Below are positions 32,738-41,931 of a DNA stretch of 46,828 nucleotides, piece after piece. This DNA is from an uncultured Alphaproteobacteria bacterium. GTDB taxonomy: Bacteria; Pseudomonadota; Alphaproteobacteria; HIMB59; GCA-002718135. A model generated the notes under the pieces. That model had not been told where the DNA came from, made no database searches, and was given only the letters and a program-made list of their open reading frames with translations. Location of the stretch: contig CACJRM010000008.1 of NCBI GenBank assembly GCA_902595805.1, forward strand, positions 1 through 46,828, written 5' to 3'. The translations under genes were made by a program, and so were the position numbers. Positions within the stretch are counted from its first letter, which is position 1; the number at the start of each line of letters is the position of its first letter.

Positions 32738-33601
32738 GTGATTTCGAAATTAAAAACTAACGAACAAAATTTAGTTAAAATGTCAATTGGCGGTTATGCA
32801 ACTCAACCTTCTTTTAAAAATCCCGGTTATATTCCTAATAATGATGGAGAAGCTGTAATTTATCCAGGAATGTTTGGTGTAGTAAATAATATTAAAGTTG
32901 GTGATAATGCCTTCGGTTGGGCAGGTGATCACATTGAACCAGGTGTTTCAATAGATTCTGAAAATCCTCATGAGCATTTTGCTTTACATTACTTAGTCTG
33001 CACTGGAAATAAAGCTATAGTAAGATCTGGACAAGCGAAGGGAGCAATTGGTATAGTTACTGGTGAGCACGCTAGGAACTTAATTCATTTTGAAAGTAAG
33101 ACATTAGATAAGATTTGTATTGGAGATCAAATCGATATTATTACTCACGGTAGAGGATTAAAGTTGCTAGATTTTCCTAATATTGAAATTAAAAAAATTG
33201 ATCCAAAACTTTTAAAATCAATGCTTGTAGGTGTAATAAAAAAGAAATTGATTGTTGATGTAGCTATCGAACTGCCAATTCGTATTATGGGATCAGGTGC
33301 AGAATTAAATTCTGAATATGTCGATCAAGATCTTATGTCAGGAGATAGAGATTTAATGAAAAAATTAAAGATTGATCAAATGAAACTAGGTGATTTGATT
33401 GCAATTAATCATGCAGATCATCGATGGGGACGATCTTATAAAAAAAATTATATTAGTATTGCTATTTGCATTCATGGAGACTCTGTAATGTCAGGTCATG
33501 GCCCTGGTATTATGACGATAATGACAGGTAAAAAAAATGATTTGGGTTGGAAAATTAATAAAAAAGCAAACATTAAAAATTTATTAAAAATAAGAAAATG
33601 A
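32738..33601 (+). CDS. DUF4438 family protein, copy 1
   Basis: A 287-residue protein. It starts with GTG at 32738; alignment of its N-terminus (LKTNEQNLVKMSIGG) with copy 2 (IETNEKLLVNVSVMG) supports that codon. Features are FGVVNNIKVGDNAFGW, HIEPGVSI, CTGNKAIVRSGQAKG and the end pattern GHGPGIMTIMTG, all repeated in variant form in copy 2. To my knowledge DUF4438 proteins have no assigned biochemical function. The conserved Gly, His and Asp residues leave room for an enzyme or binding role. It is the first gene of the eleven-gene (+) operon, overlapping copy 2 by 4 bases (ATGA). Confidence 0.8.
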   Translation: MISKLKTNEQNLVKMSIGGYATQPSFKNPGYIPNNDGEAVIYPGMFGVVNNIKVGDNAFGWAGDHIEPGVSIDSENPHEHFALHYLVCTGNKAIVRSGQAKGAIGIVTGEHARNLIHFESKTLDKICIGDQIDIITHGRGLKLLDFPNIEIKKIDPKLLKSMLVGVIKKKLIVDVAIELPIRIMGSGAELNSEYVDQDLMSGDRDLMKKLKIDQMKLGDLIAINHADHRWGRSYKKNYISIAICIHGDSVMSGHGPGIMTIMTGKKNDLGWKINKKANIKNLLKIRK

Positions 33602-34476
33602 AAATAGAAACTAACGAAAAATTATTAGTTAATGTAAGTGTAATGGGATCTGTGTGTCAACCAAATTATCAAGGTTTACCTGCAGAACCTTATCGTCTTG
33701 ATTCTGAGGGGAGCCCTTTTCTATTGCCCACATGGGGGTCTATAGTTCATAATGTTTCAGTTGGTGATTCTGCTTTTGGTTGGGAAGCAGATTGTATTCA
33801 TCCAGGTGTCTCTATTAAATATCCTAGTGAAGGAGGAAATAGAGGATTAAACATTTTATCATGTGTTGGCAATAAAGCAGTGTTAATGAGCGGTGAAGCC
33901 AAAAACTCAGTTGGATTTGTATCTGGTAAATCTGGAAGGTTTTCAGAGCAAATAATTATTCATTTTGAGAAAAAAGTAAGAGAAAAAATATCTATTAACG
34001 ATAAGATTTTAATAAAATCATTTGGTGTAGGACTCAAAATAAAAAATTTTGAAAATGTTTACTGTAAAAGTTTGTCACCTGAAATTTTTAATAAAATGAA
34101 TATTAAGATTAAAAATAAAAAACTTTTAATACCAGTTACACATGTAATTCCAGAACACTTGGTTGGAGCTGGATCAGGTTTAACTAGTGAATCAGGATCA
34201 CTACATATCCAAACAACGGATATTTCTGAAATGAAAAAATATAAACTTAATAGTCTTCGTTTAGGCGATTTTGTATATATTGAAAACTATGACAGTAGTT
34301 ATCAGCATGGATTTTTAAGAAAAGCTTGGGCTGTTGGGATTGTTGGACAAACAAACGGCCCTAGAGCAGGTTATGGACCAGGTCTTACTGTGCTTATGTC
34401 ATCGAAAACAGATAATGGTATTCCAAAATTAAATTCAAATTCAAATATTGTAAATTGTTTAAAATTTAAGAAATAA
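33598..34476 (+). CDS. DUF4438 family protein, copy 2
   Basis: A 292-residue paralog of the preceding gene. Shared blocks are WGSIVHNVSVGDSAFGW, CIHPGVSIKYP, CVGNKAVLMSGEAKN, HLVGAGSGLTSESG and GYGPGLTVLMS. The order is the same, and similarity extends over the full length, so this is a tandem duplication followed by divergence. The 4-base overlap with copy 1 suggests equimolar translation and possibly a heteromeric complex, which is inference. It lies 4 bases before the Ldh2 gene. Confidence 0.8.
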   Translation: MKIETNEKLLVNVSVMGSVCQPNYQGLPAEPYRLDSEGSPFLLPTWGSIVHNVSVGDSAFGWEADCIHPGVSIKYPSEGGNRGLNILSCVGNKAVLMSGEAKNSVGFVSGKSGRFSEQIIIHFEKKVREKISINDKILIKSFGVGLKIKNFENVYCKSLSPEIFNKMNIKIKNKKLLIPVTHVIPEHLVGAGSGLTSESGSLHIQTTDISEMKKYKLNSLRLGDFVYIENYDSSYQHGFLRKAWAVGIVGQTNGPRAGYGPGLTVLMSSKTDNGIPKLNSNSNIVNCLKFKK

Positions 34477-34480
34477 ATTA

Positions 34481-35539
34481 ATGCAGAATATAAATATGAC
34501 ATTAGTAGATTTTAAACATCTAGAAATTTTTGTACTTAATTCTTTTTTGGCTATGGGATTAAAGAATGAAGATGCAAAGATTTTTACTGATGCACTAATA
34601 TTTTCAGAATTAAGGTTTCATAGTGGTCAAGGCCAAGGTGTTCAAAGAATCACCACCTATTACAATAGAATTAAAAACAAAGAAGTAAACATAAATACAA
34701 ATTTTGATATAGTAAAAGAAAGCTCGTCATTAGCTCTAGTAGATGCCAAAAATGGTATAGGAACAATTCAAGCTTCTAAGTGCATGGACATTGCAATAAA
34801 CAAAGCAAAAAAAGAAGGTGTGGGACAAGTAATTATAAAAAACTCAACTCATTATGGCTCAAGTTCTGTTCATGCTGTGAGAGCAACAAAAAAAAATTGT
34901 ATAGGAATTGTTTATACTAATGCAGGTCCTGAAATGGCTCCGTGGGGATCTAGAAGTGGTGGTGTTGGAACAAACCCCTGGGGTATTTCTTGTCCAACAG
35001 ATAAAGGTTATCCATTAATCTTAGATATTGCATTAACAACTGCAGGAAAAGGAATGATGAGATGGCATGAAAGAGAAAAAATACCTATGCCAAATGATTG
35101 GGCTCTTACAAAAGAAGGTAATGAAACAACAAACCCTTCTGAAGCAATGGATGGGTATCTTTTAGGAATTGGCAAATACAAAGGGTATGGTTTGTCGTTC
35201 ATGACAGATATATTGACCGGAGTTATTAGTGGTGGTGGTTATGGATTAATGCCTTATTCAGATCCGAAAAAACTTGATGTTTCTCATTCTTTAACAGCTA
35301 TTGATATAGAATGGTTTATGGAAATTAAAGATTTTTATTCTCGTATAAATGATTTCGTTAATACACTAAAAAATTTACCACTTAGACCAGGTTTTGATGA
35401 AATTTTAGTACCCGGTGATCTTGAGCATAGAAGAGTTAAAGAGAAAATAGAAAATGGAGTACCTATTGATAGTGAAGTTATTGATTCTTTTAATGTGCTC
35501 GCAGAAAATTTAAACATAGATAGACTTAAAATAAAGTAA
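34481..35539 (+). CDS. Ldh2-family oxidoreductase (malate/lactate dehydrogenase type)
   Basis: A 352-residue NAD(P)-dependent dehydrogenase of the Ldh_2/MDH2 family, which is unrelated to classical lactate dehydrogenase. The His of the family motif is H124 (NSTHYGSSSVHA), and downstream are NAGPEMAPWGS, GTNPWGISCP and GLSFMTDILTGV. The usual N-terminal DxRGxxSHG segment appears here as SELRFHSGQGQGVQR, so it lacks part of the standard sequence. Known members oxidise malate, ureidoglycolate, 2,3-diketo-gulonate or imino acids such as Delta1-piperideine-2-carboxylate. In an operon with amide hydrolases, ureidoglycolate or cyclic-imine reduction is an attractive but unproven idea. Confidence 0.85.
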   Translation: MQNINMTLVDFKHLEIFVLNSFLAMGLKNEDAKIFTDALIFSELRFHSGQGQGVQRITTYYNRIKNKEVNINTNFDIVKESSSLALVDAKNGIGTIQASKCMDIAINKAKKEGVGQVIIKNSTHYGSSSVHAVRATKKNCIGIVYTNAGPEMAPWGSRSGGVGTNPWGISCPTDKGYPLILDIALTTAGKGMMRWHEREKIPMPNDWALTKEGNETTNPSEAMDGYLLGIGKYKGYGLSFMTDILTGVISGGGYGLMPYSDPKKLDVSHSLTAIDIEWFMEIKDFYSRINDFVNTLKNLPLRPGFDEILVPGDLEHRRVKEKIENGVPIDSEVIDSFNVLAENLNIDRLKIK

Positions 35540-35540
35540 A

Positions 35541-36710
35541 ATGACTAATTTTAACAAAATTGAACCCTTAAGTTATAATTTCTACAATCAGACAAGAAAG
35601 TTGCTTTTAAACTTCATAGAAGAAAAAGGTCTAGAAGGATATCTAGTAACCAATCCTGCGAACATATTTTATTTTACTGGATTTTTTTATGTAACAAATG
35701 AAAGACCGTCTGGCTTCTATATAAGTAAGGACAGTAAAAGTAAGTTGTTTATTCCTCTTTTAGAAAAAGAAAATTCAGAAAACACAGTAGTTGATAACAT
35801 ATTAATTTATGAAGAATTTCCAGGAAAAATTAATCCATATTCTTTTATGGCTGAAAACATTAATGAAAAAAATATTGGTACAGATATTAATAATATAAAA
35901 ATTATTGATCAAATTAAAAATAATTTTCAAAAACTAGATTTTGAAGCTGATATTAAAAATTTTAGATATCAAAAATTGGAAGAGGAAATAAATTTAATAA
36001 GTGAAGCTGCCAAATATGCAGATCTAACACTAGAGTTTTTAAAAGATCATGCAGATCATATGATTAATAATCAGACCAATGAAAGAGAATTAGTTAAATT
36101 TTGTACTGAAGAAGCTAAAAAGGAAATGTTAAACAATTTATCAGCAGATTTTGATGAGACCCCATGCAATGTTGTGGCAACTATTCATTCTGGACCAAGA
36201 GGGGCTTTTCCTCATGGAAAATCATTAAGTAGAATACCAAAAAAAAATGAGACGCTTATTTGTGGAGTAGGTGCTTGTGTTGGAGGTTTATATGCTGAGT
36301 CGGGTGTAACTTTTATTCTTGGTGAACCAAATCATGATCAAATGAACATTATAAATACAATGAAAGAAGTAAATGACGAAGTAATAAGCAATCTTAAAGA
36401 AGGAATTAAGTGTGAAGATATTAATCAAATTGCAACAAGAATATACAAAGATAGTGGTTATTTTGAATTTGTAAGACATCGTATTGGACATGGCATGGGT
36501 TTTGAAGGGCATGAAGCACCATGGCTATCTCCTGGAGACAAAACAGTATTAAAAAAAAATATGATTTTTTCTAATGAGCCAGGTATTTATAGACCTAATA
36601 TTGATGGATATAGAACTATAAGTTCAATGATTGTAGAAACTAATAATGGAAGACAAATTTCAAAATTTTTAGATAAAAGTATTGATAACAGAATTATAAA
36701 CTTAAACTAA
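35541..36710 (+). CDS. M24/creatinase-fold protein lacking several metal ligands
   Basis: A 389-residue two-domain protein of the M24 family. The N-terminal creatinase domain has TNPANIFYFTGFFYV. In the C-terminal pita-bread domain the first metal Asp is replaced by Gly (G242 in LICGVGACVGG), the second aligns with E253 (YAESGVTF), His is kept (GHGMGFEGHEAPW), the first Glu is kept (NEPGIYRPN), and the last Glu is absent (YRTISSMIVET). By this hand alignment the dimetal site cannot form as in prolidases. Creatinase is the known metal-free member of the fold and hydrolyses a C-N bond, so an amidinohydrolase- or amidase-like role is plausible. It lies 1 base after the Ldh2 gene. Confidence 0.82.
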   Translation: MTNFNKIEPLSYNFYNQTRKLLLNFIEEKGLEGYLVTNPANIFYFTGFFYVTNERPSGFYISKDSKSKLFIPLLEKENSENTVVDNILIYEEFPGKINPYSFMAENINEKNIGTDINNIKIIDQIKNNFQKLDFEADIKNFRYQKLEEEINLISEAAKYADLTLEFLKDHADHMINNQTNERELVKFCTEEAKKEMLNNLSADFDETPCNVVATIHSGPRGAFPHGKSLSRIPKKNETLICGVGACVGGLYAESGVTFILGEPNHDQMNIINTMKEVNDEVISNLKEGIKCEDINQIATRIYKDSGYFEFVRHRIGHGMGFEGHEAPWLSPGDKTVLKKNMIFSNEPGIYRPNIDGYRTISSMIVETNNGRQISKFLDKSIDNRIINLN

Positions 36711-36722
36711 AGGAAAAAATTT

Positions 36723-37958
36723 ATGCCAGAAGCACCTGCTTGGAAATTTAGAAAGATAATTAAACCACTATTTGATTTACAAAAAGAAAACATAATATTT
36801 AAATGTAGAGTAATTGAAACAAAATCTTTGACAGTAATTGAAAATGGTTTTGTCGAAATAGATAATGGAAAAATAATAAAAGTAGGATCTCAATCTGATT
36901 TAGATAGTAATTTGAATTCCAAAAAAGTTCTAGATTTTGCAGGTCATACAATTTTACCTGGGCTTATGAACTCTCATGCCCATCTAGCCTGGGATGGAAC
37001 GCATGATTTAGCTCAGCAATCACTTGATGATCCATCTGAAATTTCTGCTTATAAATCTTGTGCCAACATGTTGAAATCATTGAGAGCGGGTGTAACTCTC
37101 GTTAGAGATTTAGGAATGAATAAATCTAATATTTTTGCAAAGCAAGCAATAGAACAAGGCATTTATCCAGGACCAAGAGTAAAGATATGTGGAGAAGCCA
37201 TAGTTCAAACAGCAGGACATACATATTGGTGTTGCCGTGAAGCGTCAGGAGCTGATGAGATGCGAAGAGCGGTACGAGAACAAGTTGGTAGTGGTGCAGA
37301 TCTAATAAAAATTATGGCTTGTCATGATACATTAGAGTTTACTGATGAAGAGTTAGAAGCAGTTATCGATGAAACTCATCGAAATGGATTATATATTACA
37401 GCACATGCTACATTTGATTCAGCAATTAGCAGAGTAACAGAATTTGGAATTGATTGTATTGAACATGGAGGTCCAATGTCAGATGCAACAATTGAAAAAG
37501 TTGCTAAAAAAAATATTCCAATATGTACGACGTTTTCACCTGTAGTAATGCAAAGTAAGGAAGAAATAGCAAGGGAGTATAATATTCCGGAATGGAAAAT
37601 AAAAGAACGACAAAAAATTGTTAAAGATAAATCAAGATTTGATTCGCTTGTAAAAGCAAGCAAAGCAGGGATTGATATTATTTTTGGAACAGATGCAGGT
37701 TCACCAGTTGTACCACATGATGCTATAGTTCCTGAAATGAAGTTTATGATAGATCTTGGTGTAGTTAAAAATAATTTAGATGCTATTCAATCTGCTACTT
37801 ACAGAGCAGCAAAAGTAAATAAAATTGAAGACAAATTAGGATCAATTGAAATTGGTAAAGATGCAGATCTTATTATTGTGGAAGGAAATCCTGATAAAAA
37901 TATAGATGATTTATCTAATGTAAAACAAGTTTATATTCATGGAAGTAGATTAATATAG
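36723..37958 (+). CDS. Amidohydrolase (prolidase/imidazolonepropionase-like), copy 2
   Basis: A 411-residue metal-dependent hydrolase. A purine stretch (AAAGGA) lies 8-13 bases before ATG 36723. The residues of a binuclear site are H85 and H87 (GLMNSHAHLAWDG), K196 (LIKIMACHD), H228 (YITAHATFD), H248 (CIEHGGP) and D324 (IFGTDAGSPV). It resembles the copy at 14629-15849 and, like it, falls in the group with Xaa-Pro and related dipeptidases and imidazolonepropionase. The stop TAG shares its last base with the GTG of the next gene, an aminotransferase, so amide opening followed by transamination is a likely sequence of reactions. Confidence 0.87.
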   Translation: MPEAPAWKFRKIIKPLFDLQKENIIFKCRVIETKSLTVIENGFVEIDNGKIIKVGSQSDLDSNLNSKKVLDFAGHTILPGLMNSHAHLAWDGTHDLAQQSLDDPSEISAYKSCANMLKSLRAGVTLVRDLGMNKSNIFAKQAIEQGIYPGPRVKICGEAIVQTAGHTYWCCREASGADEMRRAVREQVGSGADLIKIMACHDTLEFTDEELEAVIDETHRNGLYITAHATFDSAISRVTEFGIDCIEHGGPMSDATIEKVAKKNIPICTTFSPVVMQSKEEIAREYNIPEWKIKERQKIVKDKSRFDSLVKASKAGIDIIFGTDAGSPVVPHDAIVPEMKFMIDLGVVKNNLDAIQSATYRAAKVNKIEDKLGSIEIGKDADLIIVEGNPDKNIDDLSNVKQVYIHGSRLI

Positions 37959-39115
37959 TGAGCATAGTTTTTAACAAATCTAAAGAAATATCACTAGACG
38001 ATGAGACATTAAGATCAGATCTTTTAAAAATAGCTTCCGGTATGGATAATGTAATTGCTTTAGGAAGAGGAGATCCAGATTTTCACACACCTCGACATAT
38101 AGTTGAAGCTGCAAAAAAAGCTCTTGATGAAAATAAACATCATTACACACCTCCAACTGGACTACCAGAATTGAGAAAGTCAATTTCTAAGAATTTTGAA
38201 CAAAAATATAATTTAGATTATTCTGAAGATGAAATAATTATCACAGCTGGTGTTCAAGAGAGTATTGCTCTTGCAATGATTTCATTGTTAAAAGCAGATG
38301 ATGAAGTTTTAATTACCTCACCAAGATTTACTACTTATGATTTAACAGTAAGAATGTGTAATGCCAAACCTGTACCAGTTCACACATACGAGAAAGATAA
38401 TTTTGCATTGATGCCAGAATTAATTGAACAAAAAATTACTAAAAAAACTAAGTTGCTTGTTCTTGTTTCACCAAACAACCCTACTGGAGCTGTAACACCT
38501 CCAAGTAATATTAAAAAAATTGCTCAAATAGCAATAGATAATAATTTAATTGTAATATCAGATGAGATTTATGCTGACTTAATTTATGACTCGCATGAAC
38601 ATCTATCAATTGGTTCACTTGAAAAAATGAAGGAAAGAACATTAACCCTTAATGGTTTTTCTAAAACTTATGCGATGACTGGTTGGAGAGTTGGATATAT
38701 TGCAGGTCCAAAAGATATTATAAATAAAATGACTGAAATAAGACATGCCTTATCCATAAATTCATGTACATTTTCTCAATATGGAGCTTTAGCTGCTTTA
38801 GATGGTCCTCAAGAAGAGATTAATAAAATGAAAAATGAATATAATGATAGAAGAAAGTTTAGCATGAAGGCCCTTAGTGATATTGGTTTTACATATGGTG
38901 ATCCAGGAGGTGCTTTTTATATTTATACAAATGTATCAAATTCAAATATGACTGCTTCAACTTTTTGTAAGGAATTACTTATTAATACAGGTGTTCTTAT
39001 GTTTCCTGGTACTTTATTTGGTGACGAAGAGGATAAATATATACGTTTGTCTTATTTACAACCTCTTGAAAAAATAGAAGAGTCAATGAAAAGGATTAAT
39101 AATTTTTTAAGATGA
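37958..39115 (+). CDS. Class I/II PLP aminotransferase, copy 2
   Basis: A 385-residue fold-type I aminotransferase starting at GTG 37958, whose G is the last base of the preceding TAG stop. Motifs are GRGDPDFHTPRHI, IITAGVQESIA, SPNNPTGAVTPPSN, VISDEIYADLIY and the PLP lysine in LNGFSKTYAMTGWRVGY. It is a paralog of the gene at 29875-31038. Its stop overlaps the ATG of the TIM-barrel-like gene by 4 bases. The likely substrate is an aspartate- or aromatic-type amino acid, not determinable here. Confidence 0.9.
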   Translation: MSIVFNKSKEISLDDETLRSDLLKIASGMDNVIALGRGDPDFHTPRHIVEAAKKALDENKHHYTPPTGLPELRKSISKNFEQKYNLDYSEDEIIITAGVQESIALAMISLLKADDEVLITSPRFTTYDLTVRMCNAKPVPVHTYEKDNFALMPELIEQKITKKTKLLVLVSPNNPTGAVTPPSNIKKIAQIAIDNNLIVISDEIYADLIYDSHEHLSIGSLEKMKERTLTLNGFSKTYAMTGWRVGYIAGPKDIINKMTEIRHALSINSCTFSQYGALAALDGPQEEINKMKNEYNDRRKFSMKALSDIGFTYGDPGGAFYIYTNVSNSNMTASTFCKELLINTGVLMFPGTLFGDEEDKYIRLSYLQPLEKIEESMKRINNFLR

Positions 39116-40536
39116 TTAAAAAAGAAAAAGATAAATTTGTTGGAATTCAAATAAGTCCAATTTCATTTATTGATGAGGGAATTGATAATGTTTTGGATAC
39201 TTTACAAAAACGTGTTGGTGTAAATGTTATACTAATTGGGACTGTTTCATGGCTTGGATTAAAATCAGGAAGATCAGTGTCTTGGGAAATAGATGGTTGG
39301 CCAGATCACGGAATTCCAGAACCATTTTCAATGAAAGGTGGAGCATATTTTGATCCAGATCCTAAATTTTATAATAAAACTTTTATAAAAGATTTTAAAG
39401 CCCAAGACAAAGAAATGAAAAATAAAGATATTTTAAAAATGGTTATTCCTAAAGCAAGAGAAAGAGGAATGAAAATTTTTATTGAATTAATGGAACCATT
39501 TTTCAATTATGCAGGTCATGGCTCGGCTACAGGAGTAGACATTCCAAATTTAGTTCAATGTATGGAAGTAGATGTCTTTGGAAAAATTAGCAAATCACCC
39601 TCTACAAGTAATAAAAATTATAGAAATTGGATCTTATCAATGATTGAAGACCAAGTTGCTAATTATGATATTGATGGCGTTATGTGGTGTAATGAAAGAT
39701 ATTCACCTCTAGATCAGTTATTTCAAGGAAATGCACCTGGTGATTTTTCAGAAGATTTTTTACTAGAAGCCAAAACTTTTAATTTAAATATTGAAAAAAT
39801 AAGAGACTCTCTTTTAACATTATATGAATTCTTTCAAGAATCTTTAAATGGAAAAAAATTTGTTGATGGAAACTTAATTGAATTTTTTAGAATATTATTT
39901 GATAAACCTGAAATTTTAGAGTGGGAAAAATTTTGGCTTAAAAGAAATAAAGATTTAGACAAAGAAATTTATGGTGTAGTAAAATGGATAAAACCTAATT
40001 TGTCTTTTGGGTTAAACGTTTGGAATAGAAATCATTTTAATTTTATTAGAAAAATACAATGGCCTTGGAAAGAACAGGTAGGTTATTCAGATTGGGTGAA
40101 ACCTATAACTTATCAGCATCAATCAGGTGAAATATTTCATAGAGAAATAAATATATTTGGGAAAACAATCTTAAATGAATTATCTAATTCTGAGTTGGTT
40201 TCATCTTTTTCTAAAATTTTAGGAATTAACGAAACTAGCTTAGATAATCTTATAGAAAGAGGTTTAGATCCAGATACATATATTTATACTCAATGTGCAG
40301 ATGCAGTTAGGGGTGTTGAAGGTGGCTCCAAAGTATATATGGGCATTGGTATCGATGCACCTCGATCATCAAAAGAACAGGCAATCTGTACACCAGATAT
40401 CGCATATAGATCGGTTTTAGCAACGTATAATGCTGGAGGTGAAGGGATAGTATTGTCGCCTAATTATTCATCTATGAAACTGTCAAATCTTGATGGAGTA
40501 GCAAAAGCATTAAAAGAATTAAAAATTTTTGAATGA
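39112..40536 (+). CDS. Unrecognised TIM-barrel-like protein (glycoside-hydrolase-like)
   Basis: A 474-residue cytosolic protein with no signal peptide that I do not recognise as a named family. The layout suggests a beta/alpha barrel of the glycoside-hydrolase type: FVGIQISPISFIDEGIDNVL as strand 1, VNVILIGTVSW as strand 2, then GMKIFIELMEPF (E125, E128), YDIDGVMWCNERYSPL (E195 after strand 4) and GEGIVLSPNYSSM near the end. The IDGVMWCNER segment recalls the acid/base Glu of barrel hydrolases. Tyr/Trp-rich stretches (WPDHGIPEPFSM, FNFIRKIQWPWKE) could line a substrate pocket. It is embedded with 4-base overlaps on both sides, so it belongs to the pathway. Sugar-linked or modified-amino-acid substrates are possible. 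Confidence 0.65.
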   Translation: MIKKEKDKFVGIQISPISFIDEGIDNVLDTLQKRVGVNVILIGTVSWLGLKSGRSVSWEIDGWPDHGIPEPFSMKGGAYFDPDPKFYNKTFIKDFKAQDKEMKNKDILKMVIPKARERGMKIFIELMEPFFNYAGHGSATGVDIPNLVQCMEVDVFGKISKSPSTSNKNYRNWILSMIEDQVANYDIDGVMWCNERYSPLDQLFQGNAPGDFSEDFLLEAKTFNLNIEKIRDSLLTLYEFFQESLNGKKFVDGNLIEFFRILFDKPEILEWEKFWLKRNKDLDKEIYGVVKWIKPNLSFGLNVWNRNHFNFIRKIQWPWKEQVGYSDWVKPITYQHQSGEIFHREINIFGKTILNELSNSELVSSFSKILGINETSLDNLIERGLDPDTYIYTQCADAVRGVEGGSKVYMGIGIDAPRSSKEQAICTPDIAYRSVLATYNAGGEGIVLSPNYSSMKLSNLDGVAKALKELKIFE

Positions 40537-41930
40537 TGATTACTAATTGTGACTTGATTATAAAAAATGGAAAAGTTTTTGAGAAAAATAAATTTAAAAA
40601 AAATCATATTGTAATCAAGAATGGTAAAATTTTTAAGCTAACAAAAAATATAAAATCTTTTAAATCTAAAAAAATTATCAATGCAGACAAAAAAATTGTT
40701 ATTCCTGGAATAATTGATATTCATTTTCATGTTAGAGCACCATCATTTCCTCAAAGAGGTACAGTTCAAAGTGAAACTAAAGCTGCAGCGAAGGGTGGAA
40801 TAACTACACTTTTTGAAATGCCTATAAGTAATCCGTGTATGTCAAATGCTAAAGTCCTCAACTATAGAAAAAAACATTTTGATGAGAATACTTACATTAA
40901 TTTTGCTATGATTCCTGCTTTAGGAAAATTTAATGATAAAAATCTAAATGGATTAATAAATAGTGGAGCTATTGCTTTTAAAGTTTTTACAATTACTCCT
41001 CCAATTGATAGAAAAAGTGAATTTGAAGGATTGTGTTTTCCAGAAGAAAAAAATATTCTTAAAGCATTAATACATGCTAAAAAATCAAATTTAACAACAA
41101 TTTTTCATGCAGAAGATCAGAGTTTACTTGATCATTTTGAAAAAAAACAAAAAAATTTTAAAAGAAATAATCCAGCAATGCATAATGCTATGAGACCTGC
41201 TGTTGTAGAAGCAAGTGCAATTGAAAAAATACTAAGGTTAAATTCAATTGTAAAAACTAAAGTTCATATTGCTCATGTGACTTCAGAACTATCCTTAGAA
41301 GTAATTTCTAAATTTAAAAATAAAGGTCAAAGTATAACTGCAGAAACGTGTCCACATTATTTATTTAAAAATGAAAAGGATGTAATTAGATCAGGTCCAT
41401 TTGGAAAGATTAATCCACCAATAAGGAATCAAAAAGATCAAAAAAAATTATGGTCAGCTCTTAAGAATAAAACTCTTGATATTATAGCTTCAGATCATGC
41501 TTCTTTTTCATACAAGGAAAAAATAAAAGGGAGACAGAATTTTCTTAAAGCACCTCCAGGAGCACCTAGTGGTGAATTAATGTTACCACTTATGCTGAAA
41601 GCTGTTTCAGAAAAAAAGATCAAATTAGAAAAAGTAATTGAACTGATGTGTATTAATCCAGCAAAAAGATTTAATATTTTTCCAAATAAAGGGTTAATTA
41701 AAAAAGGATCTGATGCAGATATAGTTATTTTAGATATGAATAAGAAATGGACTGTGGATAAAAATACCCTTGTTTCAAAAGGAAAAAACTGTGCTCATCT
41801 ATATTTTGGGGAAAAAATTAAAGGAGAGATAAATAAAACTATAGTTAATGGAAATGTGGTTTATGATGGAAAAAAATTTTATAGGAATAGAAATATGAAT
41901 AATTTTGTATCTCCAATAAGAAAAAATTAA
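40533..41930 (+). CDS. Cyclic amidohydrolase (hydantoinase/allantoinase/dihydroorotase family)
   Basis: A 465-residue metal-dependent hydrolase acting on cyclic amides. The binuclear site is complete in family order: H64 and H66 (GIIDIHFHVRAPSFPQRG), the carbamylated-Lys candidate K150 (GAIAFKVFT), H192 (IFHAEDQ), H248 (VHIAHVTSE) and D321 (IIASDHASF). The motifs AAAKGGITTLFEMP and ITAETCPHYL place it near allantoinase and hydantoinase rather than generic amidohydrolases. The family opens five- or six-membered ureide/amide rings to N-carbamoyl amino acids. Start ATG 40533 (next ATG 40536) overlaps the preceding gene by 4 bases. A racemase and a carbamoylase of matching families occur elsewhere in the window. 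Confidence 0.87.
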   Translation: MMITNCDLIIKNGKVFEKNKFKKNHIVIKNGKIFKLTKNIKSFKSKKIINADKKIVIPGIIDIHFHVRAPSFPQRGTVQSETKAAAKGGITTLFEMPISNPCMSNAKVLNYRKKHFDENTYINFAMIPALGKFNDKNLNGLINSGAIAFKVFTITPPIDRKSEFEGLCFPEEKNILKALIHAKKSNLTTIFHAEDQSLLDHFEKKQKNFKRNNPAMHNAMRPAVVEASAIEKILRLNSIVKTKVHIAHVTSELSLEVISKFKNKGQSITAETCPHYLFKNEKDVIRSGPFGKINPPIRNQKDQKKLWSALKNKTLDIIASDHASFSYKEKIKGRQNFLKAPPGAPSGELMLPLMLKAVSEKKIKLEKVIELMCINPAKRFNIFPNKGLIKKGSDADIVILDMNKKWTVDKNTLVSKGKNCAHLYFGEKIKGEINKTIVNGNVVYDGKKFYRNRNMNNFVSPIRKN

Positions 41931-41931
41931 T

